From contig CAWBQT010000008.1 in NCBI GenBank assembly GCA_963790875.1, positions 682,001 to 746,000 of the forward strand: a stretch of DNA of 64,000 nucleotides, in the 5' to 3' direction. How positions within the stretch are numbered: the stretch's first letter is position 1; the number at the start of each line of letters is the position of its first letter. This document shows, in pieces, positions 55,618 through 64,000 of this stretch. This DNA comes from AP-15 sp963790875 (GTDB taxonomy: Bacteria; Pseudomonadota; Alphaproteobacteria; ATCC43930; CGMCC-115725). The translations under genes were made by a program, and so were the position numbers. Below the pieces are notes generated by a model. It ran no database searches and was not told the DNA's origin. It was given only the letters and a program-made list of their open reading frames with translations.

Positions 55618-56571
55618 CTACGCGCGGATCTCCTGGCGCTGGAAGACGACATAGGCGCCGGCGAAAATCAGGATCATTTCGGCGACGAGCCCGGTCAGCT
55701 GCGGCCAGATCAGCAGGAAGCTCTGCGCCACCGGCAACGGCGTGCCGAGCAGCGCCCCCTCGATCTGGCTGTAGAGCACCGGGCCGAGGGCCCGTGTCGA
55801 GGGCTGTAAGAGCGCAAGCGCGATCTCGGCGAAGAGCGTGTTTGGCGAGATCCGGTCTATTGCTTGCGCGGCGTGCAGATAGGCGAGGTTGGGGCCGAAA
55901 ATGTCGTTCGGTGGCCCGGCTACGAGGGTCGCGAAGATCGGCGACAGGACTGGCCAGAACAGCGCGAACAGCAGCCAGACGCCGAGCGCAGCGAGCGCCG
56001 CCGTCGCCGCCGCGCGGAACACGACCGAGAACAACAGCGCGATCGCGAGCCAGACCCCGCCATAGGCGAGCGCGGCGGCGAGAAAGCCGAGCATGCGCAT
56101 CGTCTCCTCGCTATTGGGCGGCAGCCCAAGGAGCAGGAAGCCGAGGCCGATCGTCAGAAACCACAGCGAGACGAGGCCGATGCCGAGCGCGAGGAGCCCG
56201 GCGAGAAATTTGCCCAGCAGCAGCGCATCGCGATAGATCGGCTGGGCCAGTACGCGGCTCATCGTGCGGCGGCTGAACTCGCCGTTGACCGCATCGAAGC
56301 CGATCGCGATCGCGACGAGCGGAACGAGGAAGCCGAGCAGCGAAATGAACGACGGCAACGGGTTTTGCGCCATCGTGAAGAGCCGCAGAAAGAGGAACGG
56401 GCTCTCGCCGATTGTCGCCCGGATCGCCAGGATCGCGGCGTAAGCGGCGGCGAGTGCCGTCAAGAAGATCAGCGCCTCCAGCAGCCACATGCGGGCGCCG
56501 GACAGATAGTCGGCCGCCTCCTTGGCGAGAACCACGCCAACCCCGGTCCAGGGCGAGCCTCTACGCCGCAT
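55618..56571 (-). CDS. ABC-2-type transporter permease
   Basis: A 317-residue permease with about six helices. 'GVVLAKEAADYLSGARMWLLEALIFLTALAAA' in pieces begins it, and 'VNGEFSRRTMSRVLAQPIYRDALLLGKFLAG' in pieces is the hallmark cytoplasmic loop of ABC-2 permeases of the NosY/CcmB-like type. It overlaps its ATPase gene by 11 bases. With the NEW3 protein it forms a three-gene exporter operon; the cargo is unknown. Confidence 0.88.
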   Translation of the reverse strand: MRRRGSPWTGVGVVLAKEAADYLSGARMWLLEALIFLTALAAAYAAILAIRATIGESPFLFLRLFTMAQNPLPSFISLLGFLVPLVAIAIGFDAVNGEFSRRTMSRVLAQPIYRDALLLGKFLAGLLALGIGLVSLWFLTIGLGFLLLGLPPNSEETMRMLGFLAAALAYGGVWLAIALLFSVVFRAAATAALAALGVWLLFALFWPVLSPIFATLVAGPPNDIFGPNLAYLHAAQAIDRISPNTLFAEIALALLQPSTRALGPVLYSQIEGALLGTPLPVAQSFLLIWPQLTGLVAEMILIFAGAYVVFQRQEIRA

Positions 56572-57499
56572 CCTGCACCTCGTCGAAATAGCGCGTATAA
56601 ACCTCGTTTAGGCTCGGCGCGGCAAAGCGGATGCCGACGAGGTCAGCCGTCGGGGCCAGTTGGCGGGCAATCTCGGCCCGCAGATCGGCGGCGCAGTCGA
56701 CCCGGTAGAGATCGGTGGCGAGGTTGTGCACCCGCACCACCCCCGGCAAATGGGCGAGCCGCTCGCGCAGTCCGGGGCCGCGGGCCTCGACATCGATAAC
56801 ATGGCCGCCGCCAAGGACGCGTTGCGCGAGCTCGGTGACGCTGCCGGACAGCGCGATCCGGCCGCGATTGAACAGCGCCACGCGGTCGCACACGCTCTGC
56901 ACCTGATCGAGGTGATGCGACGACAAGAGCACCGTTGTTCCGCTCGTCTTCAGCTCGCGGATCAGCCCGAGAAACTCCTGCGTCGAATGCGGATCGAGGG
57001 TCGCCGTCGGCTCGTCGAGGATGGCGATGCTCGGCCGCTTCATGATGATCTCGGCGAGGCCGAGTCGCTGTCGCATGCCACGCGAAAAGGTCGCGACCCG
57101 GTCGCGGCCGACATTCGGCAGCCCGACCCGGATCAACGCCTCGTCGAAGCGCGCGTCGATCTCGTGTCGCGGCAGGCCGGCGAGGCGGGCTGTGTAGGCG
57201 AGGTTGTCGCGCGCCGACAGCCCGTCGTAAAAGCCGACCTGATCGGGGAGGTAGCCGACCCGGCGTTTGACTTCAAGCGGCTCGCGCAGCGGGTCAAAGC
57301 CGGCGACCTCGGCCTTGCCGGTGGTCGGCTCGGTCAGGCCCAAGAGCATAAGGATCGTTGTCGTTTTGCCCGAGCCGTTCGGCCCGAGGATGCCGACGAT
57401 CTCGCCGGCGCGGACCGCGAGATCGATGCGGTCGACCGCGACCGTCGCGCCGTAGCGTTTGGTCAAGCCCTCGGCGCGGATCACGACGGCGCCGTCCAT
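56561..57499 (-). CDS. ABC transporter ATP-binding protein
   Basis: A 312-residue ATPase. Walker A 'ILGPNGSGKTTTI' near residue 38, Q-loop 'VGYLPDQVGFYDGLS', signature 'FSRGMRQRLGLAEIIM', Walker B 'IAILDEPTATLDP' and H-loop 'VLLSSHHLDQV'. The C-terminal extension of about 90 residues is typical of DrrA/NosF-type exporters. Pairs with the permease (11-base overlap) and follows the NEW3 gene by 12 bases. Confidence 0.93.
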   Translation of the reverse strand: MDGAVVIRAEGLTKRYGATVAVDRIDLAVRAGEIVGILGPNGSGKTTTILMLLGLTEPTTGKAEVAGFDPLREPLEVKRRVGYLPDQVGFYDGLSARDNLAYTARLAGLPRHEIDARFDEALIRVGLPNVGRDRVATFSRGMRQRLGLAEIIMKRPSIAILDEPTATLDPHSTQEFLGLIRELKTSGTTVLLSSHHLDQVQSVCDRVALFNRGRIALSGSVTELAQRVLGGGHVIDVEARGPGLRERLAHLPGVVRVHNLATDLYRVDCAADLRAEIARQLAPTADLVGIRFAAPSLNEVYTRYFDEVQDAA

Positions 57500-57511
57500 C
57501 TGCCCCTCCCC

Positions 57512-58705
57512 CTAGCGTCGGCCGAAGCGGGCGACCGCGAAAACGACGACGAGAAGGGCGATCGCGATGACCCCGATCCCGACCATGCCCCACAGTGTCG
57601 AGGTCAGCACGGTGATGCGGAAATTCTCCGAATCGGACTGGCCGTTCGCCGAATCGGCGGTGACCGTCATCTGGTAGTCGCCGGCAATGGCGCGGGGCGA
57701 GGGCGTCAGGCTCAGTTGCACGGATTGCGACTTGTCAGGCCCGAGTTCGGTCAGCTCCTTCGGCTCGAAGCTTGTCTTCCAGTCCTCGGGCGCCGAGGCG
57801 GTGAGCGTGATGTCATGCGCCGCCTCGCTGCCGGCGTTGCGCAGCACGACGGTCAGCGGGCTGCTCTGGCCGGCATAGGCATTGGCGCTCAACCGACCGC
57901 CCTCGCCGGCAAGCGACAGGCGAGGCTGGCCGACGACGGTGACGGCGAGCGGCAGGTCGGCCGAGGCGGCTTCGCTTTTGGCATGCAGCACAAGCGGGTA
58001 ATCGCCGGCCGCCGTGTCGTGCGGCAGTGCTACCGTGGCATCGATATCCTTGGTCTTGCCGGCCTCAATCGGCAGGCTAGTGATTTCCTGCGTGCCATAG
58101 GCCTCGGTAAAAGTCACCTGGAAGTTCTTTGGTGCGGTCGCACGGAAGTCGATCGTCGCGTTGCGGCCGCTGTCATTGGCGGCCGTCACCGTGAATTTAA
58201 ACGACGTCGACGCGGTGCCGCGCAGCGCCGGCAGGTTCGTGCTGAGCTTCAGCTTGGCCGGAAGTTCCTTGCCGACGGTTAGCGCGATCGGCAGCTCGAG
58301 GTTGCCGGCGCCGCCGCGCGCTTCGACGAGAAAACGGTATTCGCCGGGTATGGCCTTGGCCGGCGGTTCGAGGCGCAATTGCAGGCGATCCTCGCTGTCC
58401 GGCGGCACGATCGCGGACCCGACCGGCTGACCGCCGCCGAGGATCGTCGCCTTCCAGCCGGGCGCCACCTGCGCGACCGCGAGCGCCAGCTGCTGGGGCG
58501 GCAGGCGGTAGTTGCGCAGCGATAAGTCGAGCGTCGCGGTTTCCCCGACGCGAACGGTCAGCGCCGGATATTGGGTCGTCAGATAGATGCCGGTGATCCC
58601 GGCGGCATTGGCCGGCGTCCTCTCGGCCGCCGCGGCGCGCAGCGCCAAGGACGGAAGACCGGCCGCCAGCATCAGAAGCGAGACCACGATAAACCGCCGC
58701 AGCAT
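57512..58705 (-). CDS. NEW3-domain membrane-anchored periplasmic protein
   Basis: A 397-residue exported protein. A signal peptide ('FIVVSLLMLAAGLPSLALRAAAA' in pieces) is followed by three beta-sandwich repeats with NEW3-type patterns ('LTVRVGETATLDLSLRNY', 'GTASTSFKFTVTAANDSGRNA', 'GQSSPLTVVLRNAGSEAAHDI'), and a C-terminal transmembrane helix ('GMVGIGVIAIALLVVVFAVA') with a short cytoplasmic tail. NEW3 domains bind carbohydrate or act as adaptors. It likely is the periplasmic partner of the ABC exporter. ATG 58705 sits behind GGGAGG. Confidence 0.82.
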   Translation of the reverse strand: MLRRFIVVSLLMLAAGLPSLALRAAAAERTPANAAGITGIYLTTQYPALTVRVGETATLDLSLRNYRLPPQQLALAVAQVAPGWKATILGGGQPVGSAIVPPDSEDRLQLRLEPPAKAIPGEYRFLVEARGGAGNLELPIALTVGKELPAKLKLSTNLPALRGTASTSFKFTVTAANDSGRNATIDFRATAPKNFQVTFTEAYGTQEITSLPIEAGKTKDIDATVALPHDTAAGDYPLVLHAKSEAASADLPLAVTVVGQPRLSLAGEGGRLSANAYAGQSSPLTVVLRNAGSEAAHDITLTASAPEDWKTSFEPKELTELGPDKSQSVQLSLTPSPRAIAGDYQMTVTADSANGQSDSENFRITVLTSTLWGMVGIGVIAIALLVVVFAVARFGRR

Positions 58706-59605
58706 TCCGGGCCCTCCCATGGGTCGCCGCCGACCCGATTGGCGCGATGCCGAACAGGCGCTTCGCGCACGACCAACCGTCGAGCCGGCAACCGTCGAGC
58801 CGGCGGTGCCGTTCACGAAAGGCCCCAAAGCCGTTTCGGTCGGGCGACCGGCGGCGTTTGCGCGCGCGGGAATAGCGCAGTCGGGGGGCCGAGTCGAAAT
58901 GAACAATTTTTAATGTTGCCGCCGAGAGGCACGCGCCCTGGCGGCGGGTCATAAGGCGATGCGATACGCAGCGGAGCGGATGCGCTGTGTGACTTCGGCC
59001 GCGCTGCTGTCCGCTCGATACCCAATCGATAACCGAACGATTTTGCGCTGGCGGGCAGCGACCGCAGTATCTCGTCTTTTTCCGGAGAAGCGTACACGTG
59101 CTCCCCAGCGAAGGTCCTAACGCGCGATCTCACAGAACCCTCCAAACTTCCCTGGTAACAGGCAAAATAACAGCGAAAAGGCTGGATTTGGGCCGGCTGC
59201 GTTCCGAAAACTTTCGCAGAATCAGAGAGTTGGCGATCCAGTTCCCTGCCGACGGAACAGGGAAACAATTCGCCCTTTCAGGGAATTAAATCTGGCCAAT
59301 CAGGTAACCCCGAGAAAATGCCAAGCCCCGTGCGATCCGCCAGCCGATTTTTGACGCCGAAGCGGTCAATTTGACTCCCATGCCAGTATCGCAATTTCAT
59401 AGCAGAACGATCGCGATTTGTCAATGCCGCGGGGCCGGCGGCGCGGCAGTCACCTTTCTGGTCCATCGCCGGCGGGCTAAGTACGCCCGCTTTGGAGGAG
59501 GGGCACCGCATCGAAATCCGGCGGGAGCCTCAGCCGCCGACCCATCGCCGGCAGAACCGCTCTTGTCGTGCCCGGCCGACCACCCTCGAAAATCCGATTT
59601 TGCGC
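58706..59605. other. Gene-poor region with repeat remnants
   Basis: About 900 bases with no supported gene. Part is relatively AT-rich. A short open frame at 59098-59289 ends 'LAIQFPADGTGKQFALSGN', similar in character to repeated pseudo-peptides seen around insertion-sequence remnants in Bradyrhizobium-like genomes. It also holds the second copy of the 41-base repeat (59387-59427). It contains the NEW3/ABC operon promoter. Best read as an old insertion scar. Confidence 0.5.
59387..59427 (+). repeat. 41-base dispersed repeat, copy 2
   Basis: Matches the minus strand of 21713-21753 at 37 of 41 bases. It lies in the non-coding, repeat-bearing gap before topA. Confidence 0.7.
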
Positions 59606-62287
59606 CTAGTGCGGCGGCGATCCTTTCCGGGAGCGCGGCTTGTCGGTCGAACGGGCGCTTGTCGCCGGCTTTTTTTTGCCGGCGACCCGGCTCGCAGAGC
59701 CCGCCGTTTTTTTCGTTTTAGCCGGCGCAGCCCGTTTGGCTGCGGCCTCGGCAAATCTCGGCTCGGCCCGCGCGCGTCGCTTCGGCTTGCGTTTGGCGCT
59801 TCGTTCGGCCAACAATCGAACCGCTTCGTCCAACGACAAGTTCGCCGGATCAGAATTCTTTGCCAGCGAGGCAAAGACGCCGTCATGGCTCACATAGGGG
59901 CCGTAACGCCCCTGGTATAGCGCGACGGCGCCGCCCTTCGGATGTGGCCCCAACTCGCGCAGCGGGCGCGGAGCTTGGCGACGACGCCCCTCGGCCGGCT
60001 CCGCCAGCAGCACGACTGCCCGGTTCAATCCGATCGTCAGCACATCGTCGTCGGCGGCGAGCGATTTGAAGGTCGAGCCATGCTTTATATACGCACCGAA
60101 ACGGCCGATTCCGGCCGTGATCACGGCACCGGTCTCGGGATGCGGGCCGAGTTCGCGGGGCAGGGCCAGGAGACGCAATGCGGTGTCGAGATCGACATCT
60201 GCCGGCTTCAGCCCGCGCGGCAGCGCCACACGCTTCGGCTTTACGTCGCCGTCGGCGTCTCCGAGCTGCAGATAATGGCCGAACGGGCCCTTCTTCAACA
60301 GCACCTCGCGGCCGCTCGCCGGATCGCTGCCGAGCGTCGTATCGCTGGCGTCCTCGCCGTCGTCCTCGAAGCCAAGCGGGCGGGTATGGCGGCAGTTCGG
60401 ATAGTTCGAGCAGCCGATAAAGGCGCCGAACTTGCCAAGCTTCAGGCTCAGCCGGCCGGCGCCGCAAACCGGACATAACCGTGCATCGCGCCCCGAACCG
60501 TCGGTCGGGAAAAAATGTCGGCCGAGTTCCTCGTCCAGCGCGACCAGCACCTGACTGATCGTCAGGTCCTTGGTACCGTCGACAGCCTGCGAAAAATCGC
60601 GCCAGAAATTGCGCAGCAATTCCTTCCAGTCGACGCGGCCGCCTGACACTTCGTCGAGCTGGTTCTCGAGTTCGGCCGTGAAGTTGTATTCGACATAGCG
60701 CTCGAAGAAGCTTGCCAGGAAGGCGGTGACGAGGCGCCCGCGGTCCTCCGGCACAAAACGCCGTTTGTCGAGCCGGACATAAGTGCGGTCCTGCAAGACC
60801 TGCAAGATCGCGGCATAGGTCGAGGGGCGCCCGATGCCGAGTTCTTCGAGCTTTTTGACAAGGCTAGCCTCGGTGTAGCGCGGCGGCGGCTGGGTGAAGT
60901 GCTGGCTGGGCGTCACCTCGCCGCGGGCCAGTTTTTCGCCGTTGCGCATCGACGGCAGGCGGGTTCCTTCGCCCTCTTCCTCCGCGCCGTCATCGCGGTC
61001 CTCCTGGTAGAGTGCGAGAAACCCATCGAACAAGATGACCGAACCCGTGGCGCGCAGGCGCAGCCGCCCGCTCGGATCGGCGATGTCGACGGTGACTTGT
61101 TCGAGCAGCGCGGAGGCCATCTGGCTCGCCAGGGTCCGCTTCCAGATCAGCTCGTACAGCCGGAGCTGGTCGCGCTCGAGATGGGCGGCGACATCGGCCG
61201 GCGTGCGCGCCAGATCGGTCGGCCGGATCGCTTCGTGGGCCTCCTGCGCGTTTTTTGCCGGGCTCCGGTAGACGCGCGGTGCATCGGGGAGATATTTCGG
61301 GCCGAACTCCGCGCCGATCAGCCGGCGCGCGCCGGTGATCGCCTCGCCCGAGATGGCCACGCCGTCGGTGCGCATATAGGTGATCAGCCCGACGGTCTCG
61401 CCGCCGAGCTCGATGCCCTCGTAGAGGCGCTGGGCGATCTGCATCGTCCGGGTCGCCCCAAAACCGAGCTTGCGCGAGGCTTCTTGCTGCAATGTCGAGG
61501 TCGTGAACGGCGGAAACGGGTGGCGGCGGATTTGCCGGCTCTCGATCTGGGCAACGGCAAAGTTCGCCGCGTGTAGGATCGCGTCGGCTGCGGCGCGCGC
61601 TTTCGCTTCGCTGTCGAGCGCAAAGCGGTCGAGCCGATCGCCGTCGAGATGGGTCAGGCGTGCGACGAAGCTCTGCCCGGCTTCGGTCGCGAATACGACC
61701 TCCACGGTCCAATATTCGCGCGGCCTGAACCCCTCGATTTCGGCTTCGCGTTCGCAAATCAAGCGCAGTGCAACGGATTGGACCCGGCCGGCCGAACGGC
61801 TGCCCGGCAATTTGCGCCAGAGCACCGGCGACAACGTAAAGCCCACCAGATAATCGAGCGCCCGGCGCGCCAGGTAGGCTTCAACCAGTTCTTGGTCGAT
61901 GTCGCGCGGTCGCCCGAACGCTTCGAGAACGGCGGCGCGGGTGACCTCGTTGAAGACGACCCGCTTGACGTCGATGTCCTTCAGGGCGCGGCGCGATTTC
62001 AGGATCTCTCGCACATGCCATGAGATCGCCTCGCCCTCGCGGTCCGGGTCGGTCGCCAGGAACAGCCCGTCGGCGCCGCGCATCGCCTGCTCGATCGTCT
62101 TGACGTGCTTTTCGGACTTGCCGTCAACCTCCCAAGACATCGCGAAATCGGCGTCGGGGCGTACCGATCCGTCCTTCGCCGGCAGGTCCCGGACGTGGCC
62201 ATAGCTGGCGACGACCTTGTAGTCGTCACCCAGATATTTATTGATGGTCTTTGCTTTTGCGGGTGATTCGACGACGACGATCTTCAT
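59606..62287 (-). CDS. topA: DNA topoisomerase I
   Basis: TopA relaxes negatively supercoiled DNA. The 893-residue protein has an N-terminal Toprim domain ('VESPAKAKTINKYLGDDYKV' in adjoining pieces, 'DPDREGEAISWH'), the active-site Tyr in 'GLITYMRTDGV' near residue 305, a zinc-finger region ('CPVCGAGRLSL' ... 'GCSNYPNC') and several C-terminal repeats ('LGPHPETGAVITAGIGRFGAYIKHG' in pieces), ending in a Lys/Arg-rich tail. dprA is upstream by 39 bases in the usual dprA-topA order. Confidence 0.97.
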   Translation of the reverse strand: MKIVVVESPAKAKTINKYLGDDYKVVASYGHVRDLPAKDGSVRPDADFAMSWEVDGKSEKHVKTIEQAMRGADGLFLATDPDREGEAISWHVREILKSRRALKDIDVKRVVFNEVTRAAVLEAFGRPRDIDQELVEAYLARRALDYLVGFTLSPVLWRKLPGSRSAGRVQSVALRLICEREAEIEGFRPREYWTVEVVFATEAGQSFVARLTHLDGDRLDRFALDSEAKARAAADAILHAANFAVAQIESRQIRRHPFPPFTTSTLQQEASRKLGFGATRTMQIAQRLYEGIELGGETVGLITYMRTDGVAISGEAITGARRLIGAEFGPKYLPDAPRVYRSPAKNAQEAHEAIRPTDLARTPADVAAHLERDQLRLYELIWKRTLASQMASALLEQVTVDIADPSGRLRLRATGSVILFDGFLALYQEDRDDGAEEEGEGTRLPSMRNGEKLARGEVTPSQHFTQPPPRYTEASLVKKLEELGIGRPSTYAAILQVLQDRTYVRLDKRRFVPEDRGRLVTAFLASFFERYVEYNFTAELENQLDEVSGGRVDWKELLRNFWRDFSQAVDGTKDLTISQVLVALDEELGRHFFPTDGSGRDARLCPVCGAGRLSLKLGKFGAFIGCSNYPNCRHTRPLGFEDDGEDASDTTLGSDPASGREVLLKKGPFGHYLQLGDADGDVKPKRVALPRGLKPADVDLDTALRLLALPRELGPHPETGAVITAGIGRFGAYIKHGSTFKSLAADDDVLTIGLNRAVVLLAEPAEGRRRQAPRPLRELGPHPKGGAVALYQGRYGPYVSHDGVFASLAKNSDPANLSLDEAVRLLAERSAKRKPKRRARAEPRFAEAAAKRAAPAKTKKTAGSASRVAGKKKPATSARSTDKPRSRKGSPPH

Positions 62288-62326
62288 CGACCGATCTGAA
62301 TGGAAAATAACGTAGCGCGCGGTTGT

Positions 62327-63421
62327 TCAACGTAACGACACAAGATTCCCCGGATGACGTTCGACCCGCCCGGCCAGTTCCAATTCGAGAACGAGCGTAG
62401 CGACCGCGGCGGCTGTCAATTGGGACTGGCGCACCAATTCGTCAACCGGTACCGGCGTCGGTCCGAGCAATCTCAACAGCAGCTCGAGCCCGGCTTCGTC
62501 TGTCGCCGGTTCGGCAATACCCGCGACGGATGGGCTCGGCGCGCGAGCGGCCGCTGCCGCGGGGACGCCAGGCCGCGGCACTTGCGACTGGCGCAGTTGC
62601 GGCGCGAGGTGCGTGAGCACATCCTCGGCCGTTTCGACCAAAGTGGCACCGTGCCGAATGAGATCGTTCGAGCCGCGGCAGCGCGGATCGAGCGGCGAGC
62701 CCGGAACGGCAAAGATCTCGCGGCCCTGCTCGAGCGCGTAGCGGGCGGTGATCAGTGACCCGGAATGCGCCGCTGCCTCGACGACGACAATGCCGAGCGC
62801 CATCCCGGAGATGATCCGGTTGCGGCGCGGAAAATGGCGGGCCTGCGGTTCGCTGCCGAGCGGCAGCTCGGCGACGATTGCGCCCTGCCCGGTAATCGCC
62901 TCATGGAGCCCGCGGTTCTCTTCGGGATAGACGATATCGACACCGCCGGCCTGCACCGCAACCGTGCCGGTCTCGATCGCCCCCAAATGCGCCGCCGCAT
63001 CGATGCCGCGCGCCAATCCGGAGATCACGACGAGACCGCCGCGCCCCAGCGAGCCGGCGATTTCTCGGGCGAAGCGCCGACCGCTCGCCGAGGCGTTGCG
63101 CGCGCCGACGACGGCGACCATCGGTCGGACCAGCACTTCGCGCCGCCCGATCACCGTCAAGACCGGCGGCGCGTCCTCGATCGCTGCAAGCGCCGTCGGA
63201 TAAGTCGGCTCGCCCCAGCAGATCAGACGGGCGCCGGCCCGGCTCGTCGCGGCGAGCTCGGCTTCGGCAGCGGCACGGGTTACGGCCGTGACGGCTCTGC
63301 CGCGCTCGCTGCGCCGGGCGAGCCGCGGCAGAGCTTCGAGTGCCGCGCGAGCCGAGCCAAAGCGCCGCAGCATTGCGTAAAAGCTGATGGGCCCGATCGT
63401 CTCGGTCCGGCAGAGCCGCAA
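62327..63421 (-). CDS. dprA: DNA processing protein DprA
   Basis: DprA loads RecA on incoming single-stranded DNA during natural transformation. The 364-residue protein has a SAM-like N-terminus, the Rossmann fold ('VAVVGARNASASGRRFAREIA' in pieces, 'VISGLARGIDAAAH', 'RRNRIISGMALGIVVVEA') and a C-terminal winged-helix domain. Codons upstream ('LTARELDPEERLDW') are still family-like but contain no ATG, GTG or TTG up to the plsY stop; only CTG at 63463 is available. The TTG at 63421 is therefore a conservative start and the true one is probably that CTG. Confidence 0.93.
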   Translation of the reverse strand: MRLCRTETIGPISFYAMLRRFGSARAALEALPRLARRSERGRAVTAVTRAAAEAELAATSRAGARLICWGEPTYPTALAAIEDAPPVLTVIGRREVLVRPMVAVVGARNASASGRRFAREIAGSLGRGGLVVISGLARGIDAAAHLGAIETGTVAVQAGGVDIVYPEENRGLHEAITGQGAIVAELPLGSEPQARHFPRRNRIISGMALGIVVVEAAAHSGSLITARYALEQGREIFAVPGSPLDPRCRGSNDLIRHGATLVETAEDVLTHLAPQLRQSQVPRPGVPAAAAARAPSPSVAGIAEPATDEAGLELLLRLLGPTPVPVDELVRQSQLTAAAVATLVLELELAGRVERHPGNLVSLR

Positions 63422-63469
63422 CCAATCGAGGCGCTCCTCCGGGTCAAGCTCGCGTGCGGTCAGAGGGCG

Positions 63470-64000
63470 TCAGCCTTTCCCGAAGGAAACGCGACTCTCG
63501 CGGCCGGCGATCAATCGCCGAATGTTGGCGTGATGCCGCAACACCACAAGAACGGCGATTGCAGCGACAACGACCGCGGTCGCTCGATCGGTCAGTGCGA
63601 CGCTCAGCGCGATCGCCGCCGCGACCGCTACCAACGAGGCGAGCGAGGCATAACCGGAAAGGAGAACAACGGCCAGCCAAACCAAACTCGCGGCGAGTGC
63701 CGCCGGCCAAGCGAGCATGACGAGCACGCCGAGACCGGTGGCGGCCCCTTTGCCGCCACGAAAGCCCAGCCAAACCGGGAACATGTGCCCGACGACCGCG
63801 GCGCCGGCGGCGGATAGCGCCGCCGCGGCGCCCCAATGTTGGCCGAGCGCAACCGCCAGCATCCCCTTTGTCATGTCGAGGAGCAGGGTCATTGCCGCCA
63901 AGCCCTTGCTTCCGGTGCGCAGAACATTCGTCGCCCCGATATTGCCAGAGCCGATGCGGCGGATATCGCCATGCCCGGCGAGCCAACTCAGTACCAGCCC
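63470..64000 (-). CDS. plsY: Acyl-phosphate glycerol-3-phosphate acyltransferase (5' end beyond window)
   Basis: PlsY makes lysophosphatidic acid from acyl-phosphate and glycerol-3-phosphate in the inner membrane. The frame is open to the window edge, so the first residues are missing. 'DIRRIGSGNIGATNVLRTG' is the first conserved loop, 'FPVWLGFRGGKGAATGLG' the second, and the third is 'RHHANIRRLI'. Hydrophobic helices lie between. It ends 7 bases before the probable CTG start of dprA, a common arrangement. Confidence 0.94.
   Translation of the reverse strand, partial: GLVLSWLAGHGDIRRIGSGNIGATNVLRTGSKGLAAMTLLLDMTKGMLAVALGQHWGAAAALSAAGAAVVGHMFPVWLGFRGGKGAATGLGVLVMLAWPAALAASLVWLAVVLLSGYASLASLVAVAAAIALSVALTDRATAVVVAAIAVLVVLRHHANIRRLIAGRESRVSFGKG

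Overview
The window is GC-rich DNA from an alphaproteobacterium. Gene content points to a Rhodospirillales- or Rhizobiales-like soil or environmental organism: an IalB-family protein next to rlmN and argG, NnrU, a TbpB-barrel/FecR surface protein with its outer-membrane partner, a DcaP-like porin, CtaG, and many small catabolic enzymes. No species is assigned. There is no prophage, CRISPR array or intact insertion sequence, but there are clear patches of decayed DNA.

Layout. 1-4100: the end of lysS, a small lipoprotein, a 2OG-Fe(II) oxygenase and a DcaP-like porin with its own promoter and a strong terminator. 4200-9650 (minus): a LysR regulator, then a two-gene unit made of a Slam-like TPR/outer-membrane barrel and a large FecR-domain protein ending in a TbpB-like barrel. 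10000-13015: a possible structured RNA and the cytochrome c maturation genes ccmABCD plus a frameshifted ccmE; ccmF, ccmG and ccmH do not follow. 13300-21070: GNAT, IalB-like protein, rlmN, hydrolase, argG, a HicAB toxin-antitoxin pair with a palindromic operator, hydrolase, NnrU, DUF167, YggT and tRNA-Ala(CGC). 21070-22200: debris of a SNF2 helicase/DUF3883 protein directly 3' of the tRNA, then AT-rich DNA. 22200-29530: a small-molecule catabolic region (CMD protein, methyltransferase, HpcH/HpaI aldolase, enolase-superfamily dehydratase, MFS carrier, VOC protein, UxuA-like protein, Rieske oxygenase). 29550-34430: a MASE1/CHASE hybrid histidine kinase, a GST and a CynX-type MFS carrier.

34455-39522 is the most notable locus. 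A minus-strand, overlapping operon encodes DUF1445 and DUF4392 proteins (the two domains fused in animal D-glutamate cyclase), then MurL and MurD2 (the route that adds L-Glu to UDP-MurNAc-L-Ala and epimerises it in place), then a small lipoprotein and a small secreted protein. It therefore joins D-glutamate removal to a way of making D-Glu-containing peptidoglycan precursor without free D-glutamate.

39700-49200: glucokinase, a candidate small RNA with promoter and terminator (40883-41011), phhA, N-formylglutamate amidohydrolase, a glycine-zipper lipoprotein, an atypical SDR, CtaG, small conserved proteins, a VOC dioxygenase-like protein, a broken PCMT-like gene and a hydantoinase B without its A partner. 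49200-50550 is a gene graveyard: a duplicated TonB fragment and an NRAMP gene with a large internal deletion. 50550-64000: TonB-like protein, ligA and recN (overlapping), an ABC exporter operon with a NEW3-domain protein, a repeat-bearing non-coding gap, topA, dprA and plsY (cut by the window end).
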